Source of the DNA: a virus | Virus record (IMG/VR): IMGVR_UViG_3300035695_000015 | Location: 1-36,652 of that record | Reading direction: 5' to 3' (one strand) | Length of the DNA: 36,652 nt | Shown here: positions 1-6,836 of the stretch, piece by piece | Layout: each line of letters begins with the position of its first letter | Numbering within the stretch: position 1 is the stretch's first letter | The notes under the pieces: model-generated | The model's input: only the letters and a program-made list of their open reading frames with translations | Databases searched by the model: none | What the model was told of the DNA's origin: nothing | Made by a program: the position numbers and the translations under genes

Positions 1-127
1 AGGTGAACATCGCCCAAATGGACCATGGCGATCATGTGATACCGGTTTTAGTAATAATAAATACCCTTGGTGCTGGAAAGATGGCGCAATGACATGGGAA
101 AGTCAATACGTAACTCATTGGATGCCA
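1..127. repeat. Terminal direct repeat, left copy
   Basis: Bases 1-127 are identical to 36526-36652. The reading frame of a DUF551-type gene continues without interruption when the ends are joined, so this is an overlap of a circular or circularly permuted molecule. The exact length of 127 matches a common assembler k-mer size, so it is probably an assembly overlap and not a biological terminal repeat. Confidence 0.97.
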
Positions 128-163
128 ATTCCGCATACTCCTTTTTCTAAGGAGAAATCATGA
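2..163 (+). CDS. DUF551-type protein, C-terminal part (5' part lies at the right end of the window)
   Basis: This is the 3' end of a gene that begins at 36374 and crosses the circular junction; the joined protein is about 105 residues. The end carries the DUF551 signature in which a T-H-W-M-P-[IL]-P motif follows a Trp-rich stretch (here YVTHWMPIP). The TGA at 161-163 overlaps the ATG of the next gene at 160. Many phages carry DUF551 proteins among early genes; their role is unknown. A second, shorter DUF551 protein is encoded at 4676-4915. Confidence 0.85.
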   Translation, partial: GEHRPNGPWRSCDTGFSNNKYPWCWKDGAMTWESQYVTHWMPIPHTPFSKEKS

Positions 164-360
164 ACGACCCACTAAAACACCTGAATGATCTTATAGATTA
201 CCATAATAAAAAAAACAAACTTGAGATCATGAAAGAAATGAAAGAAGGAATTGAGATAGCATTTAATGGCATACAAGAAAATGCAAAGAATATTGTTCTT
301 ATATGCAAAAAGATTGATGAATTACAATTTGCAGTGAAAAAATTAATGGAGAAAGCATGA
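160..360 (+). CDS. Small hypothetical protein, probably coiled coil
   Basis: This 66-residue protein is rich in Lys and Glu and reads as mostly helical, with a likely coiled coil over its second half. Its ATG overlaps the stop of the DUF551 gene before it (ATGA), and its own stop overlaps the next start at 357, so it is translationally coupled within the early operon. The Shine-Dalgarno site is AAGGAGAA just upstream. I do not recognise a family. Confidence 0.75.
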   Translation: MNDPLKHLNDLIDYHNKKNKLEIMKEMKEGIEIAFNGIQENAKNIVLICKKIDELQFAVKKLMEKA

Positions 361-542
361 ATACAGATATAAAACAAATGACAACAGAAATGCTTGAAAA
401 GCATTTAATTCAAGTGAATTCGGCATTAACAACACTCAAATATTTTTTAAAGACACTACAAGAAACTTATGATTTTACAGTAAAACTTTATTCTCAACAA
501 ATTGAATCCATTGAACAAGAACTTAAAAATAGAGGCCAATAA
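357..542 (+). CDS. Small hypothetical protein, helical
   Basis: The 61-residue product reads as amphipathic helices with heptad-like Leu/Ile spacing. It overlaps the previous gene by four bases (ATGA) and ends directly before the next ATG at 543. GGAGAAAGC lies upstream of the start. It forms a run with its two neighbours of similarly small, helical, charged proteins, possibly partners of one another. No family recognised. Confidence 0.72.
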   Translation: MNTDIKQMTTEMLEKHLIQVNSALTTLKYFLKTLQETYDFTVKLYSQQIESIEQELKNRGQ

Positions 543-752
543 ATGACAAAAGCATTCGATGAACTAAAACCTGTTTTTGATCAATTATTAAATCATACAG
601 AAGTTGTATTTAAAATTCTTGATAAAAGATTATCTATTGTAGAAAAACAGTTAATTGACCTATTTGAACCTAAAAATGCTGAAAGATTAAAAAATGATGC
701 AGAAGAAGTTATAAGTTTCTTAAATAAAATGGGAGAAAAAAATGACAAATGA
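543..752 (+). CDS. Small hypothetical protein, coiled coil
   Basis: This 69-residue protein has a helical core with several Leu/Ile heptads and an acidic C-terminal half. The stop lies inside the start region of recT (742), so the two genes overlap by 11 bases and are probably coupled. AGAGGCCAATAA before the ATG contains a weak ribosome-binding site. Function unknown; its position directly before recT makes a recombination-related role possible but unproven. Confidence 0.72.
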   Translation: MTKAFDELKPVFDQLLNHTEVVFKILDKRLSIVEKQLIDLFEPKNAERLKNDAEEVISFLNKMGEKNDK

Positions 753-1677
753 CCTCGCGATAAAAGAAAACCCACAGATTATTATTGTTCAGCAAGAAAA
801 CATGATTCTTAAGCTTAGGATGGAACTTCAAAAGCTTCAGGCACAGAAGGCTTCTCGATTAGACGATAGCCTATTCTCCCCTAATCTATTTGACCATTAT
901 AAAAGCGTAGCTGAGACTCTAGCCAAGTCAGGGGTTATCCCTAATGCTTATAAGAACAAGCCAGAGGACATCTTTGTAGCCATGGCTATGGGCTATCAGC
1001 TTGGGTTTCCAGTTGAACAGGCATTACAGGATATCGCTGTGATTAACGGCCGTCCTTGCCTGTGGGGAGACGGCCTAATGGCTTTAGTTCTTGTTCATCC
1101 AGAATGTGAAGCTATTGAAGAAGAACCCGTCTATAGCAGCGGCGTTGTAACAGGATACATCTGCACAGTTAAGCGCAAAGGACATAAGCCGCATTCTAAG
1201 ACATTTACCATTCAGGACGCTACAAACGCCGGCCTAGTGGCAAAAGGCGGCGTCTGGAAGAACTATCCAGAACGAATGCTTCAATTACGCGCAAGAGCTT
1301 ATGCGCTTCGAGATAAGTTCGCTGATGCCCTGCGCGGTATCCATCAGGCTGAAGTTGAAGAAGACAATGCAAATACTTATGAAGGTGAAGTTATTAAGTC
1401 TTCCATTGAAGACAATAGCCAAGTCGAAAAGCTTAAGATGATTCTCAAAAACAACTCTAAGACAGAAGAAAAGAAGACTGAATCCAAAAAGAAAGAGCCG
1501 GAAGATAATAGTCCAATTAGCGAGGATGATGTTCTTCAAATCCAGTGCATGATGGATGAAAGAGGATTTGATGAGGTCAGAAAGCTTAAGGCGATGGATT
1601 ACTTCAAAGTCACGAAGCTTTCTGATTTAACAGCTTCGCAGGCTAAAGTGTTCAAACTTCAATTGTCGAGGGCTTAA
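742..1677 (+). CDS. recT: RecT-family single-strand annealing protein
   Basis: This 311-residue protein resembles RecT-family recombinases, which anneal complementary single strands and work with a partner exonuclease in phage recombination and replication. Visible family features are the segment around residues 60-110 (P-E-D-I-F-V-A-M-A-M-G, then V-I-N-G-R-P-C-L-W-G-D), the aromatic W-K-N-Y-P-E-R-M motif near residues 173-180 and the following R-A-R-A-Y-A-L-R-D-K helix. An N-terminal coiled coil and a Lys/Glu-rich linker precede a small C-terminal helical domain. It shares an operon with a YqaJ exonuclease (35086-35934, across the junction) and an SSB (3568-3882), which supports the assignment. 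Confidence 0.88.
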   Translation: MTNDLAIKENPQIIIVQQENMILKLRMELQKLQAQKASRLDDSLFSPNLFDHYKSVAETLAKSGVIPNAYKNKPEDIFVAMAMGYQLGFPVEQALQDIAVINGRPCLWGDGLMALVLVHPECEAIEEEPVYSSGVVTGYICTVKRKGHKPHSKTFTIQDATNAGLVAKGGVWKNYPERMLQLRARAYALRDKFADALRGIHQAEVEEDNANTYEGEVIKSSIEDNSQVEKLKMILKNNSKTEEKKTESKKKEPEDNSPISEDDVLQIQCMMDERGFDEVRKLKAMDYFKVTKLSDLTASQAKVFKLQLSRA

Positions 1678-1678
1678 A

Positions 1679-1834
1679 ATGCATACCCTATTCGTCACTA
1701 TAGCTTTAATAGCAAGTCTAATATTAAATGCGATCCATATTTTCCATCCACATGCGTCATTTGTTAATGAGTATCTTGGACTAATATGCATACTACTTTA
1801 TGGAATATTTTCAGAGATTGAAGGTAAAAAATGA
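1679..1834 (+). CDS. Membrane microprotein
   Basis: The 51-residue product has two hydrophobic stretches (about residues 3-20 and 30-46) separated by a His-containing loop, so it probably spans the membrane twice. It starts at ATG 1679, directly after the recT stop, and its TGA overlaps the ATG at 1831. It is one of several tiny membrane proteins in this operon, any of which could be a holin or a host-envelope modifier. No family recognised. Confidence 0.6.
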   Translation: MHTLFVTIALIASLILNAIHIFHPHASFVNEYLGLICILLYGIFSEIEGKK

Positions 1835-2028
1835 GAAAAGTTTATGTGATTATCAACAATGAAGACATATTTGCTTTTTCTTCTGAAAAAGAAGCCAGAA
1901 AATTTATGGATGCTATAAACAGAACAAAAATAGGCAGTCAGAAAATGGCAGGAATTTTTTCGATTGATGTTCATTCAAAAGCAAATGAAATTTTAAGATA
2001 TAGGTTAATAGAGGATAAATATAAATGA
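1831..2028 (+). CDS. Small hypothetical protein
   Basis: This 65-residue basic protein begins with a beta-strand-like stretch (K-V-Y-V-I-I) and has two short helices. ATGA coupling joins it to the membrane microprotein before it, and its stop overlaps the start at 2025. GAAGGTAAAAA upstream provides a ribosome-binding site. No family recognised. Confidence 0.72.
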   Translation: MRKVYVIINNEDIFAFSSEKEARKFMDAINRTKIGSQKMAGIFSIDVHSKANEILRYRLIEDKYK

Positions 2029-2276
2029 AAAGTAGAGTAACTTACGAATCAGGATTTGATGAAGAACAAAAATTAATAGGAGTTACTATTTATAGTTGTC
2101 AGCCATCAAAAGATGGGACTCATATTTCAACGTCCTGTTTCTTTAATGCTTCTAGTTTAAAAAGACTAAGTAATAAAAATATTGACTCTTTGATTATAAA
2201 CATGGAAGCATCTATTGATCGTTGCATAGAAGAAGTTATTCGACGGAAAGAGCTGGAGAAATTAAATGAAAATTGA
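2025..2276 (+). CDS. Small hypothetical protein
   Basis: The 83-residue product appears to be a beta-rich N-terminal half followed by a helix rich in Arg, Lys and Glu. It overlaps the preceding gene by four bases and the following one by 11 bases. No motif that I recognise. Confidence 0.7.
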   Translation: MKSRVTYESGFDEEQKLIGVTIYSCQPSKDGTHISTSCFFNASSLKRLSNKNIDSLIINMEASIDRCIEEVIRRKELEKLNEN

Positions 2277-2643
2277 AGAACAATGTTGCTCTTTAGAGCT
2301 TGCAAAGCGGTTAAAAGAGCTTGGAGTTAAACAAGAAAGCATATTTTGTTGGCAACCAATTACTGGTGATAAGTCAAAGTTATTTCCAAGAAAATTTGAT
2401 TTGAATGAATTTAGGAATCCATCTGAAGATGACAGAGTAGCTGCATTCACCGTTGCAGAACTTGGATTAATGCTTCCTTATTGGTTTGACAGCGCTAAAA
2501 GGCAAGCCAATGATTGGGTTTGCAGAGTTATGGAAATAAATACTGAAAAAAATCACTATAGTTTTTCAGAAAAAGAAGCAAATGCAAGAGCAAAAATGCT
2601 CATCCACCTAATAGAAAATAATCTTATTGAGACTAAAAAATGA
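2266..2643 (+). CDS. Phage early protein of the E-L-A-K-R-L-K-E-L-G-V family, copy 1
   Basis: This 125-residue protein opens with C-C-S-L-E-L-A-K-R-L-K-E-L-G-V-K-Q-E-S followed by an aromatic stretch, has an A-F-T-V-A-E-L-G-L-M-L-P motif in the middle and ends with E-A-N-A-R-A-K-M-L-I-H-L-I-E-N. I know this three-block architecture from many phage and prophage hypothetical proteins; its function is not established. The next gene is a clear paralogue, so a tandem duplication has occurred here. The stop overlaps the start of copy 2 by four bases. Confidence 0.82.
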   Translation: MKIEEQCCSLELAKRLKELGVKQESIFCWQPITGDKSKLFPRKFDLNEFRNPSEDDRVAAFTVAELGLMLPYWFDSAKRQANDWVCRVMEINTEKNHYSFSEKEANARAKMLIHLIENNLIETKK

Positions 2644-3125
2644 ATATTAAAGACCAATGCTGCTCACTTGAACTTGCCAAAAAATTAAAGAACCTTGGAG
2701 TGCGACAGGAAAGCTATTTCTATTGGTGTCTTTCAAAAAAAGAAGGAAATGGAGGACTCCCCGTATTTTATCAGTTAGCCGATATAAATAGATTAGAAAA
2801 AAGTTGTTTTTGGCCTGAAGACAAAATTTCAGCATTCACATCATCTGAATTAGGGGATATGCTTCCATGTACTATTAACGTAATGGATGGAGCCGATTTT
2901 AAAATATTTCAATATATAGAATGGAAAATAACAGAAAAATATTTAATTAATTATTATTCATTATTTCCTGAAATATCAAATGAAATTCCATCTGCCAATA
3001 TTAAAGTCAAATATCATTTAATGGAAAATCATATATTTGAATCAAATGAAGCAAATGCCCGCGCGAAAATGTTGATCTTTTTGATAGAAAACAAACTAAT
3101 CGAGGTTCCCAATGGGAAAAGTTGA
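2640..3125 (+). CDS. Phage early protein of the E-L-A-K-R-L-K-E-L-G-V family, copy 2
   Basis: The 161-residue product has the same three blocks as the preceding gene: C-C-S-L-E-L-A-K-K-L near the N terminus, A-F-T-S-S-E-L-G-D-M-L-P in the middle and N-E-A-N-A-R-A-K-M-L-I-F-L-I-E-N near the end. It differs by a roughly 40-residue insertion between the second and third blocks. It overlaps copy 1 by four bases and the following gene by 14 bases. The divergence suggests an old duplication. Confidence 0.82.
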   Translation: MNIKDQCCSLELAKKLKNLGVRQESYFYWCLSKKEGNGGLPVFYQLADINRLEKSCFWPEDKISAFTSSELGDMLPCTINVMDGADFKIFQYIEWKITEKYLINYYSLFPEISNEIPSANIKVKYHLMENHIFESNEANARAKMLIFLIENKLIEVPNGKS

Positions 3126-3351
3126 TACTACAGTAATTACATGCGATTCGTGTGGGAAGGACATATCACCTGCAATTACAAACTATCCTAAAAATTATAT
3201 ATTAAAGTTGTCTGCATTAAATGTAGCTCAACACACTGAAGGATCGGTTATATATTCAATACAACTGTATCCTCCAATAGATAATGATATGTATTTCTGT
3301 GATCTGCAATGTCTTAAAGATAATATGAATAATTTAAAAGGATTAAAATGA
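3112..3351 (+). CDS. Small zinc-binding-like protein
   Basis: This 79-residue protein has a C-x-x-C pair at residues 11-14 (C-D-S-C-G) and a second Cys pair near the C terminus (F-C-D-L-Q-C), an arrangement typical of a single structural zinc site. It overlaps both neighbours by a few bases. Function unknown; small zinc proteins are unusually common in this genome. Confidence 0.75.
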   Translation: MGKVDTTVITCDSCGKDISPAITNYPKNYILKLSALNVAQHTEGSVIYSIQLYPPIDNDMYFCDLQCLKDNMNNLKGLK

Positions 3352-3578
3352 AAATTTATCTAGTTCTTCCTAAAAACATAGGATTCAAAAGAGAAAATGA
3401 TGCATATTTATATGCAGCACAATATTATCTTGAAACAGAAATTCATAGCGACATTAAAGAAATAGATGTTTTTAGAAACTTTAACGATATGATTGAAAAG
3501 AAGCGAAAAAATTTATTCGATTATGCATCTAAAACGTTATCTAAAGAAATAGATAAAGTGAGGAGAAATGATAAATAA
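3348..3578 (+). CDS. Small hypothetical protein
   Basis: The 76-residue basic protein starts with a hydrophobic strand and ends in a Lys-rich helix. It is coupled to its neighbours by overlapping start and stop codons and lies directly upstream of ssb, overlapping it by 11 bases. No family recognised. Confidence 0.7.
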   Translation: MKIYLVLPKNIGFKRENDAYLYAAQYYLETEIHSDIKEIDVFRNFNDMIEKKRKNLFDYASKTLSKEIDKVRRNDK

Positions 3579-3882
3579 AGCCATTCTACTAGGAAAGATA
3601 GTAGAAAGAGAATATCGACTAACAAAAGATAAAATCCCAATTTTGTCTATAACCCTTGAAACTAGAAAAAAGTATTCAAATCACGAGGGCGAAGAGAAAG
3701 AGGAAACAACGTGGCACATGGTCAATTTTTTTGATCAAGTAGCAATAGCAGGTAATCACATTTCTTCAAAAGAAGATATAGCCTATATAGAAGGAGAAAT
3801 CATTAACCGTAAAGTAAACGGCAAGATGGTTAATTCTATTAAGGGAAATTTAATTCAGATTGTTAAAAAGGATAAGGAATGA
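3568..3882 (+). CDS. ssb: Short single-stranded DNA-binding protein
   Basis: The 104-residue product shows the OB-fold pattern of phage SSBs: an N-terminal N-K-A-I-L-L-G-K-I-V strand, a T-W-H-M-V-N-F-F core (about residues 49-56) and an I-A-Y-I-E-G-E-I strand. It should coat single-stranded DNA during replication and RecT-mediated annealing. It is much shorter than E. coli SSB (178 residues) and ends in basic residues, so the acidic tail that normally recruits host partner proteins is missing. AGTGAGGAGAA upstream is a good ribosome-binding site. Confidence 0.82.
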   Translation: MINKAILLGKIVEREYRLTKDKIPILSITLETRKKYSNHEGEEKEETTWHMVNFFDQVAIAGNHISSKEDIAYIEGEIINRKVNGKMVNSIKGNLIQIVKKDKE

Positions 3883-4268
3883 AAAAGCTAATACCGTTTG
3901 ATTGGGATGAATACCAGAAAGGCGCAAAGCCGGTTTTTAAAAAAAGTATATATGGTAAGATTTTAACTATAATAAATTCTGGACTAGATGAATCTTATCC
4001 ATTACATGTAATTTATACAGATGAAAGTAATGAAAGTTACCATCAACATTGTGCATTAGATGGGAGATATAATGTTGATGAACAATATAACTTGCTTTTA
4101 TATAAAGAAGTAGAAGAAAAAGTGTTTTATGTCCCTATCTATAAATCAGAACTGACAGAATATTATTACGGATTGCCATTTGAAAAACCTTTTCCTCCAA
4201 ATGAAGATTCAGAAATTTATATTGGAGCTTTAAGAGTCACCTATACAGACGAGGATTTGATAAAATGA
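3879..4268 (+). CDS. Hypothetical protein
   Basis: The 129-residue protein is rich in Tyr, Glu and Asp. It begins I-P-F-D-W-D-E-Y, a start seen in several phage hypothetical proteins that I cannot tie to a function, and looks mostly beta. It overlaps ssb and the next gene by four bases each, with AAGGATAAGGA upstream of the ATG. Confidence 0.75.
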   Translation: MKKLIPFDWDEYQKGAKPVFKKSIYGKILTIINSGLDESYPLHVIYTDESNESYHQHCALDGRYNVDEQYNLLLYKEVEEKVFYVPIYKSELTEYYYGLPFEKPFPPNEDSEIYIGALRVTYTDEDLIK

Positions 4269-4519
4269 AATTCAAATACATTTTCTATTATCGCGACAAT
4301 GGATACGGATTGACGCATGATTTTTATCTTTTTGAATCAGATAAAGAATTAACAAATGAAATTGCTCAAAATATTCAGAAAAGGATCCCGGGAGCAGGAA
4401 GAACCGGTATAAACTTTAACAGCTTTTGTGAAAAAGCCGAAAAAGATGGATATAATTTTACTTTGCTAATGGTTTTAAATGATATCCCAATAATTGAAAA
4501 TATAACTGGAAATTACTAG
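4265..4519 (+). CDS. Small hypothetical protein
   Basis: This 84-residue protein has a beta-like N terminus, a short Arg/Gly-rich segment near residues 39-47 and a hydrophobic C-terminal strand. It is coupled to the gene before it by an ATGA overlap. No recognised family. Confidence 0.72.
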   Translation: MKFKYIFYYRDNGYGLTHDFYLFESDKELTNEIAQNIQKRIPGAGRTGINFNSFCEKAEKDGYNFTLLMVLNDIPIIENITGNY

Positions 4520-4529
4520 GATTAATTTA

Positions 4530-4679
4530 ATGAGAATATCAGTAGCCGACCTCCTCGGTTTAATATTCATAACCCTAAAACTTTGCCATCAAATTGATTG
4601 GTCTTGGTATTTGGTTCTTATGCCTTTTATTATAGCAATATCTATAACAACAATCACAAATTACAGGAGCATGAAATGA
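4530..4679 (+). CDS. Phage membrane microprotein (D-L-L-G-L-I-F-I-T-L-K-L type)
   Basis: The 49-residue protein contains V-A-D-L-L-G-L-I-F-I-T-L-K-L and then I-D-W-S-W-Y-L-V-L-M-P, with two hydrophobic segments. I recognise this as a widespread small phage membrane protein of unknown role. It starts at ATG 4530 and its TGA overlaps the start of the DUF551 gene at 4676. Confidence 0.72.
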   Translation: MRISVADLLGLIFITLKLCHQIDWSWYLVLMPFIIAISITTITNYRSMK

Positions 4680-4915
4680 ATGAGTGGATTAGTGTACTAG
4701 ACAGGCTTCCTAAACATAAGCAACATGTTTTAACTTATGGAATTAAAAACACAATTTATACACCAGACTTTACTGCATATGAAACAGCAGTTTATGAGGG
4801 CGATAGTTTAATTTATAATGAAGAAGATTTTGCATCAGGACACTTCTGTGAAGGCTCAAATGTTGGAAATGTAACCCATTGGATGCCACTTCCAAATCCA
4901 CCAGAGGATAAATAA
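4676..4915 (+). CDS. DUF551-type protein, copy 2
   Basis: I placed the start at ATG 4676, which has AGGAG six bases upstream and overlaps the stop of the microprotein gene before it; a longer reading frame from 4598 would run through that gene. The 79-residue product begins N-E-W-I-S-V-L-D-R-L-P and ends V-T-H-W-M-P-L-P-N-P-P, both DUF551 hallmarks. It is related to, and shorter than, the DUF551 protein that spans the junction. Confidence 0.88.
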   Translation: MNEWISVLDRLPKHKQHVLTYGIKNTIYTPDFTAYETAVYEGDSLIYNEEDFASGHFCEGSNVGNVTHWMPLPNPPEDK

Positions 4916-5281
4916 ATGGAACTAGTAATAGCCAATCTTTTATCTGCCACAGCTTCATTAACACTTTTTGCATTTGTTGTTTATTATTTTTATGGAAAAA
5001 AAGGGATTCGAAGTATTGTTAACGATGCTTTAGAAAATGATAAAAACTTTACCAGTATTAATATAAAAGAATCTGAAGAGCAAAAAAAAGTTACAAATCA
5101 TCATGACTTAATAAATAGAGCATTGCCTGTTATTAATACAAATAATAGGCCGTCAATTCAGCCTGTTGATATATCCGTGGTTGAGCTTGTCTTCCCTTCT
5201 CCAATCTATACAAGCCATGCACCAAATCAGCCTGTTGAAAAACAAGAAGATTCTATTAAAAATCAACTTAGAAAAGGATAA
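4916..5281 (+). CDS. Single-pass membrane protein
   Basis: The 121-residue product has one N-terminal transmembrane helix (about residues 5-27) followed by a basic patch, a charged helical part and a Pro-rich tail. This topology would suit a spanin-like or anchoring protein, but no lipobox or spanin signature is present. The ATG directly follows the DUF551 stop. Confidence 0.72.
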   Translation: MELVIANLLSATASLTLFAFVVYYFYGKKGIRSIVNDALENDKNFTSINIKESEEQKKVTNHHDLINRALPVINTNNRPSIQPVDISVVELVFPSPIYTSHAPNQPVEKQEDSIKNQLRKG

Positions 5282-5284
5282 ATA

Positions 5285-5626
5285 ATGGACTATAATACGT
5301 GTGAGTTATGTAATGGTAAAAAATACGTAATTGTTACTGGGTTAGTTGATGAGCCAAAGCAATTTCCTTGTAATTGTGTTACAGATAAAAAGTATAAAGA
5401 CGGAATGCATTTTTACTGTCCTGAAAATGGCTGTAATGGTCTTCTACTAGAATCTCCTATGGTTATATTAATGCATCCTTGTATACACAAGTATCAGTGC
5501 TTATCTTGTAATAAAAGATATCTTAGAAATGATGACGAATGCACAATCAGTTTAGATTCTAATCAAAAAAGAGACATGTATTTTCAAGATTTTAAAATAA
5601 AAAACATTGAATGGGAGTTAAAATGA
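5285..5626 (+). CDS. Cys-rich zinc-ribbon-like protein
   Basis: This 113-residue protein has Cys at 6, 9, 29, 31, 45, 50, 66, 72 and 75, with C-E-L-C and C-L-S-C pairs that suggest two zinc sites. It is the largest Cys-rich protein of the rightward operon. AAAAGGATAAATA precedes the ATG, and its stop overlaps the next start at 5623. Function unknown. Confidence 0.76.
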   Translation: MDYNTCELCNGKKYVIVTGLVDEPKQFPCNCVTDKKYKDGMHFYCPENGCNGLLLESPMVILMHPCIHKYQCLSCNKRYLRNDDECTISLDSNQKRDMYFQDFKIKNIEWELK

Positions 5627-5721
5627 GTGAGATAACAAACTGGCCTCAAGCGTTTACTATCGTTGGATTAGGTGTATGTGTGGCCTTAGTATTTTTTGCA
5701 ATGGCATGGAAAGATAGGTAA
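5623..5721 (+). CDS. Membrane microprotein (32 aa)
   Basis: ATG at 5623 overlaps the preceding stop (ATGA), with GGGAG upstream. The product has a single hydrophobic segment over about residues 10-27 flanked by W-P-Q and W-K-D-R. A one-helix microprotein at the end of an early operon could act on host membranes or be a pinholin, but there is no specific evidence. Confidence 0.55.
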   Translation: MSEITNWPQAFTIVGLGVCVALVFFAMAWKDR

Positions 5722-5730
5722 GGAAATTTA

Positions 5731-5868
5731 ATGCTATATTATTTTTACTTTTATACGGCCGTTATTTTTTCTCTAATTTTATTGAGAATTGATGATATAG
5801 CATTAGGATTCATAGCAACTTTATTAACATTTCCAATTTTTATATATCTAATTGAAAATACCAACTAA
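5731..5868 (+). CDS. Membrane microprotein (45 aa), last gene of the rightward operon
   Basis: The frame starts at ATG 5731 with AAGGAAAT upstream. It encodes two hydrophobic helices separated by L-R-I-D-D. Its last 29 bases overlap the 3' end of the VRR-NUC gene on the other strand, so the two operons converge here. Holin-like topology is possible; it is not next to the lysin on the same strand, so this is only a suggestion. Confidence 0.55.
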   Translation: MLYYFYFYTAVIFSLILLRIDDIALGFIATLLTFPIFIYLIENTN

Positions 5869-6226
5869 TAGTTTTAACTGCCTCTTCAAATGAATAGCAT
5901 ACATAAGTAGAATAATTGTGAGAGCTCATATCTTTAAGAAATCTCTCCTGATCTGGATTTAGCTTTCCTTTCTTACTTTTAAGCTCAATCCAGCAGCCTC
6001 CATAACCCATTCTTGGAACTGCTATAAATATATCGGCTACACCCTTTCGCATTCCTATAGCATTTAACCGTCTGGCATAACTATAAGAGCGCTTGCCTTC
6101 ATTAGGGCAGTGAATAAAGAAGTCTTTAAATTGCTTTATTAGGGGATTAATAGATACCCATTCCATGAGTGCTCTATGAATTGATTCTTCGGACGCTTCT
6201 CCACTTTTAAGACGTGATCTAGTCAT
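5840..6226 (-). CDS. VRR-NUC domain nuclease
   Basis: The 128-residue protein carries the VRR-NUC (PD-(D/E)xK) pattern: an N-terminal E-E-S-I-H-R-A-L helix with a catalytic-type Glu, then R-K-G-V-A-D-I-F-I (Asp near 65) and W-I-E-L-K-S-K-K-G (Glu81, Lys83) followed by a Q-E-R-F helix. Stand-alone VRR-NUC proteins cut branched DNA such as Holliday or flap structures. It is the last gene of the late operon and overlaps the endolysin gene by eight bases. Late expression suggests a role in resolving DNA for packaging, which is inference. Confidence 0.88.
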   Translation of the reverse strand: MTRSRLKSGEASEESIHRALMEWVSINPLIKQFKDFFIHCPNEGKRSYSYARRLNAIGMRKGVADIFIAVPRMGYGGCWIELKSKKGKLNPDQERFLKDMSSHNYSTYVCYSFEEAVKTISWYFQLDI

Positions 6227-6743
6227 TTAAGCGATTCAACCATCCTTTAAGGAAGCAATGTAGATTTGGACTATTATTGACTAATATAGTGTAAAACTTT
6301 GCTGCTTCATTTTTTATATTATTTATTAAAATATTAGACTTTCCTGAATCATTAGTAAAGTTAAGCAGTTTAATGGTTTTTTTACCCATTATTCCGTCTA
6401 CGGCTGTTCGATTAAGTCCAACCAGGTTTATTGCTCGTTGCACTATTTTGTGAGCCTCAAAAGACCCAACATTAACGGATAAATCAAATATCTTGGTTGC
6501 TACATCAGCGTTTCTAATAAGATCGTAATCATATTTATCCCACCAATATTGATAGTAAATATCAATGGCCTGCTCTTTTGTCAGGGATTTAACATCAAGA
6601 TCAATATTATTATCTTTTAAAAATAGAGTGCTGATTCCAAAGTTTGTAGCCTTTCCGGGATCGTCTGGATTATCTGAAAAACCGCCCTCATGTCTTAAGA
6701 CGACTTCAACAGCTTTATTGAATCTATCATCATAATTATGCAT
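6219..6743 (-). CDS. GH108-type endolysin
   Basis: The 174-residue protein has the glycosyl hydrolase 108 N-terminal motif R-H-E-G-G-F-S-D-N-P-D-D-P-G-K-A-T-N-F-G-I with catalytic Glu19, and a C-terminal part matching the associated peptidoglycan-binding domain (D-G-I-M-G-K-K-T). It should cleave the glycan strand of peptidoglycan at lysis. No signal peptide is seen, so a holin is expected. The ATG at 6743 lacks a clear Shine-Dalgarno site, which is odd for a late gene. A terminator and a perfect 18-bp palindrome separate it from the fibre genes upstream. Confidence 0.9.
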   Translation of the reverse strand: MHNYDDRFNKAVEVVLRHEGGFSDNPDDPGKATNFGISTLFLKDNNIDLDVKSLTKEQAIDIYYQYWWDKYDYDLIRNADVATKIFDLSVNVGSFEAHKIVQRAINLVGLNRTAVDGIMGKKTIKLLNFTNDSGKSNILINNIKNEAAKFYTILVNNSPNLHCFLKGWLNRLND

Positions 6744-6750
6744 AGCTGGA

Positions 6751-6768
6751 ATGTTCTACGTAGAACAT
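6751..6768. promoter_or_regulatory. Perfect 18-bp palindrome before the endolysin gene
   Basis: The sequence ATGTTCTACGTAGAACAT is its own reverse complement and ends eight bases upstream of the endolysin ATG on the minus strand. It could be an operator for a dimeric regulator or, in RNA, a hairpin that hides the translation start. No other copy was noticed in the window. Confidence 0.5.
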
Positions 6769-6769
6769 C

Positions 6770-6793
6770 AAAACGGGCAGCTTATGCTGCCCT
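6770..6793 (-). terminator. Intrinsic terminator after the fibre genes
   Basis: On the minus strand the stem GGGCAGC/GCTGCCC (6786-6792 with 6775-6781) has a four-base loop and is followed by G and a TTTT run (6770-6773). It lies downstream of the last fibre gene and upstream of the endolysin gene. Confidence 0.68.
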
Positions 6794-6836
6794 ATTTGAT
6801 GATATCAATCGATAAGGAGCCGCAAATAATAAATTA

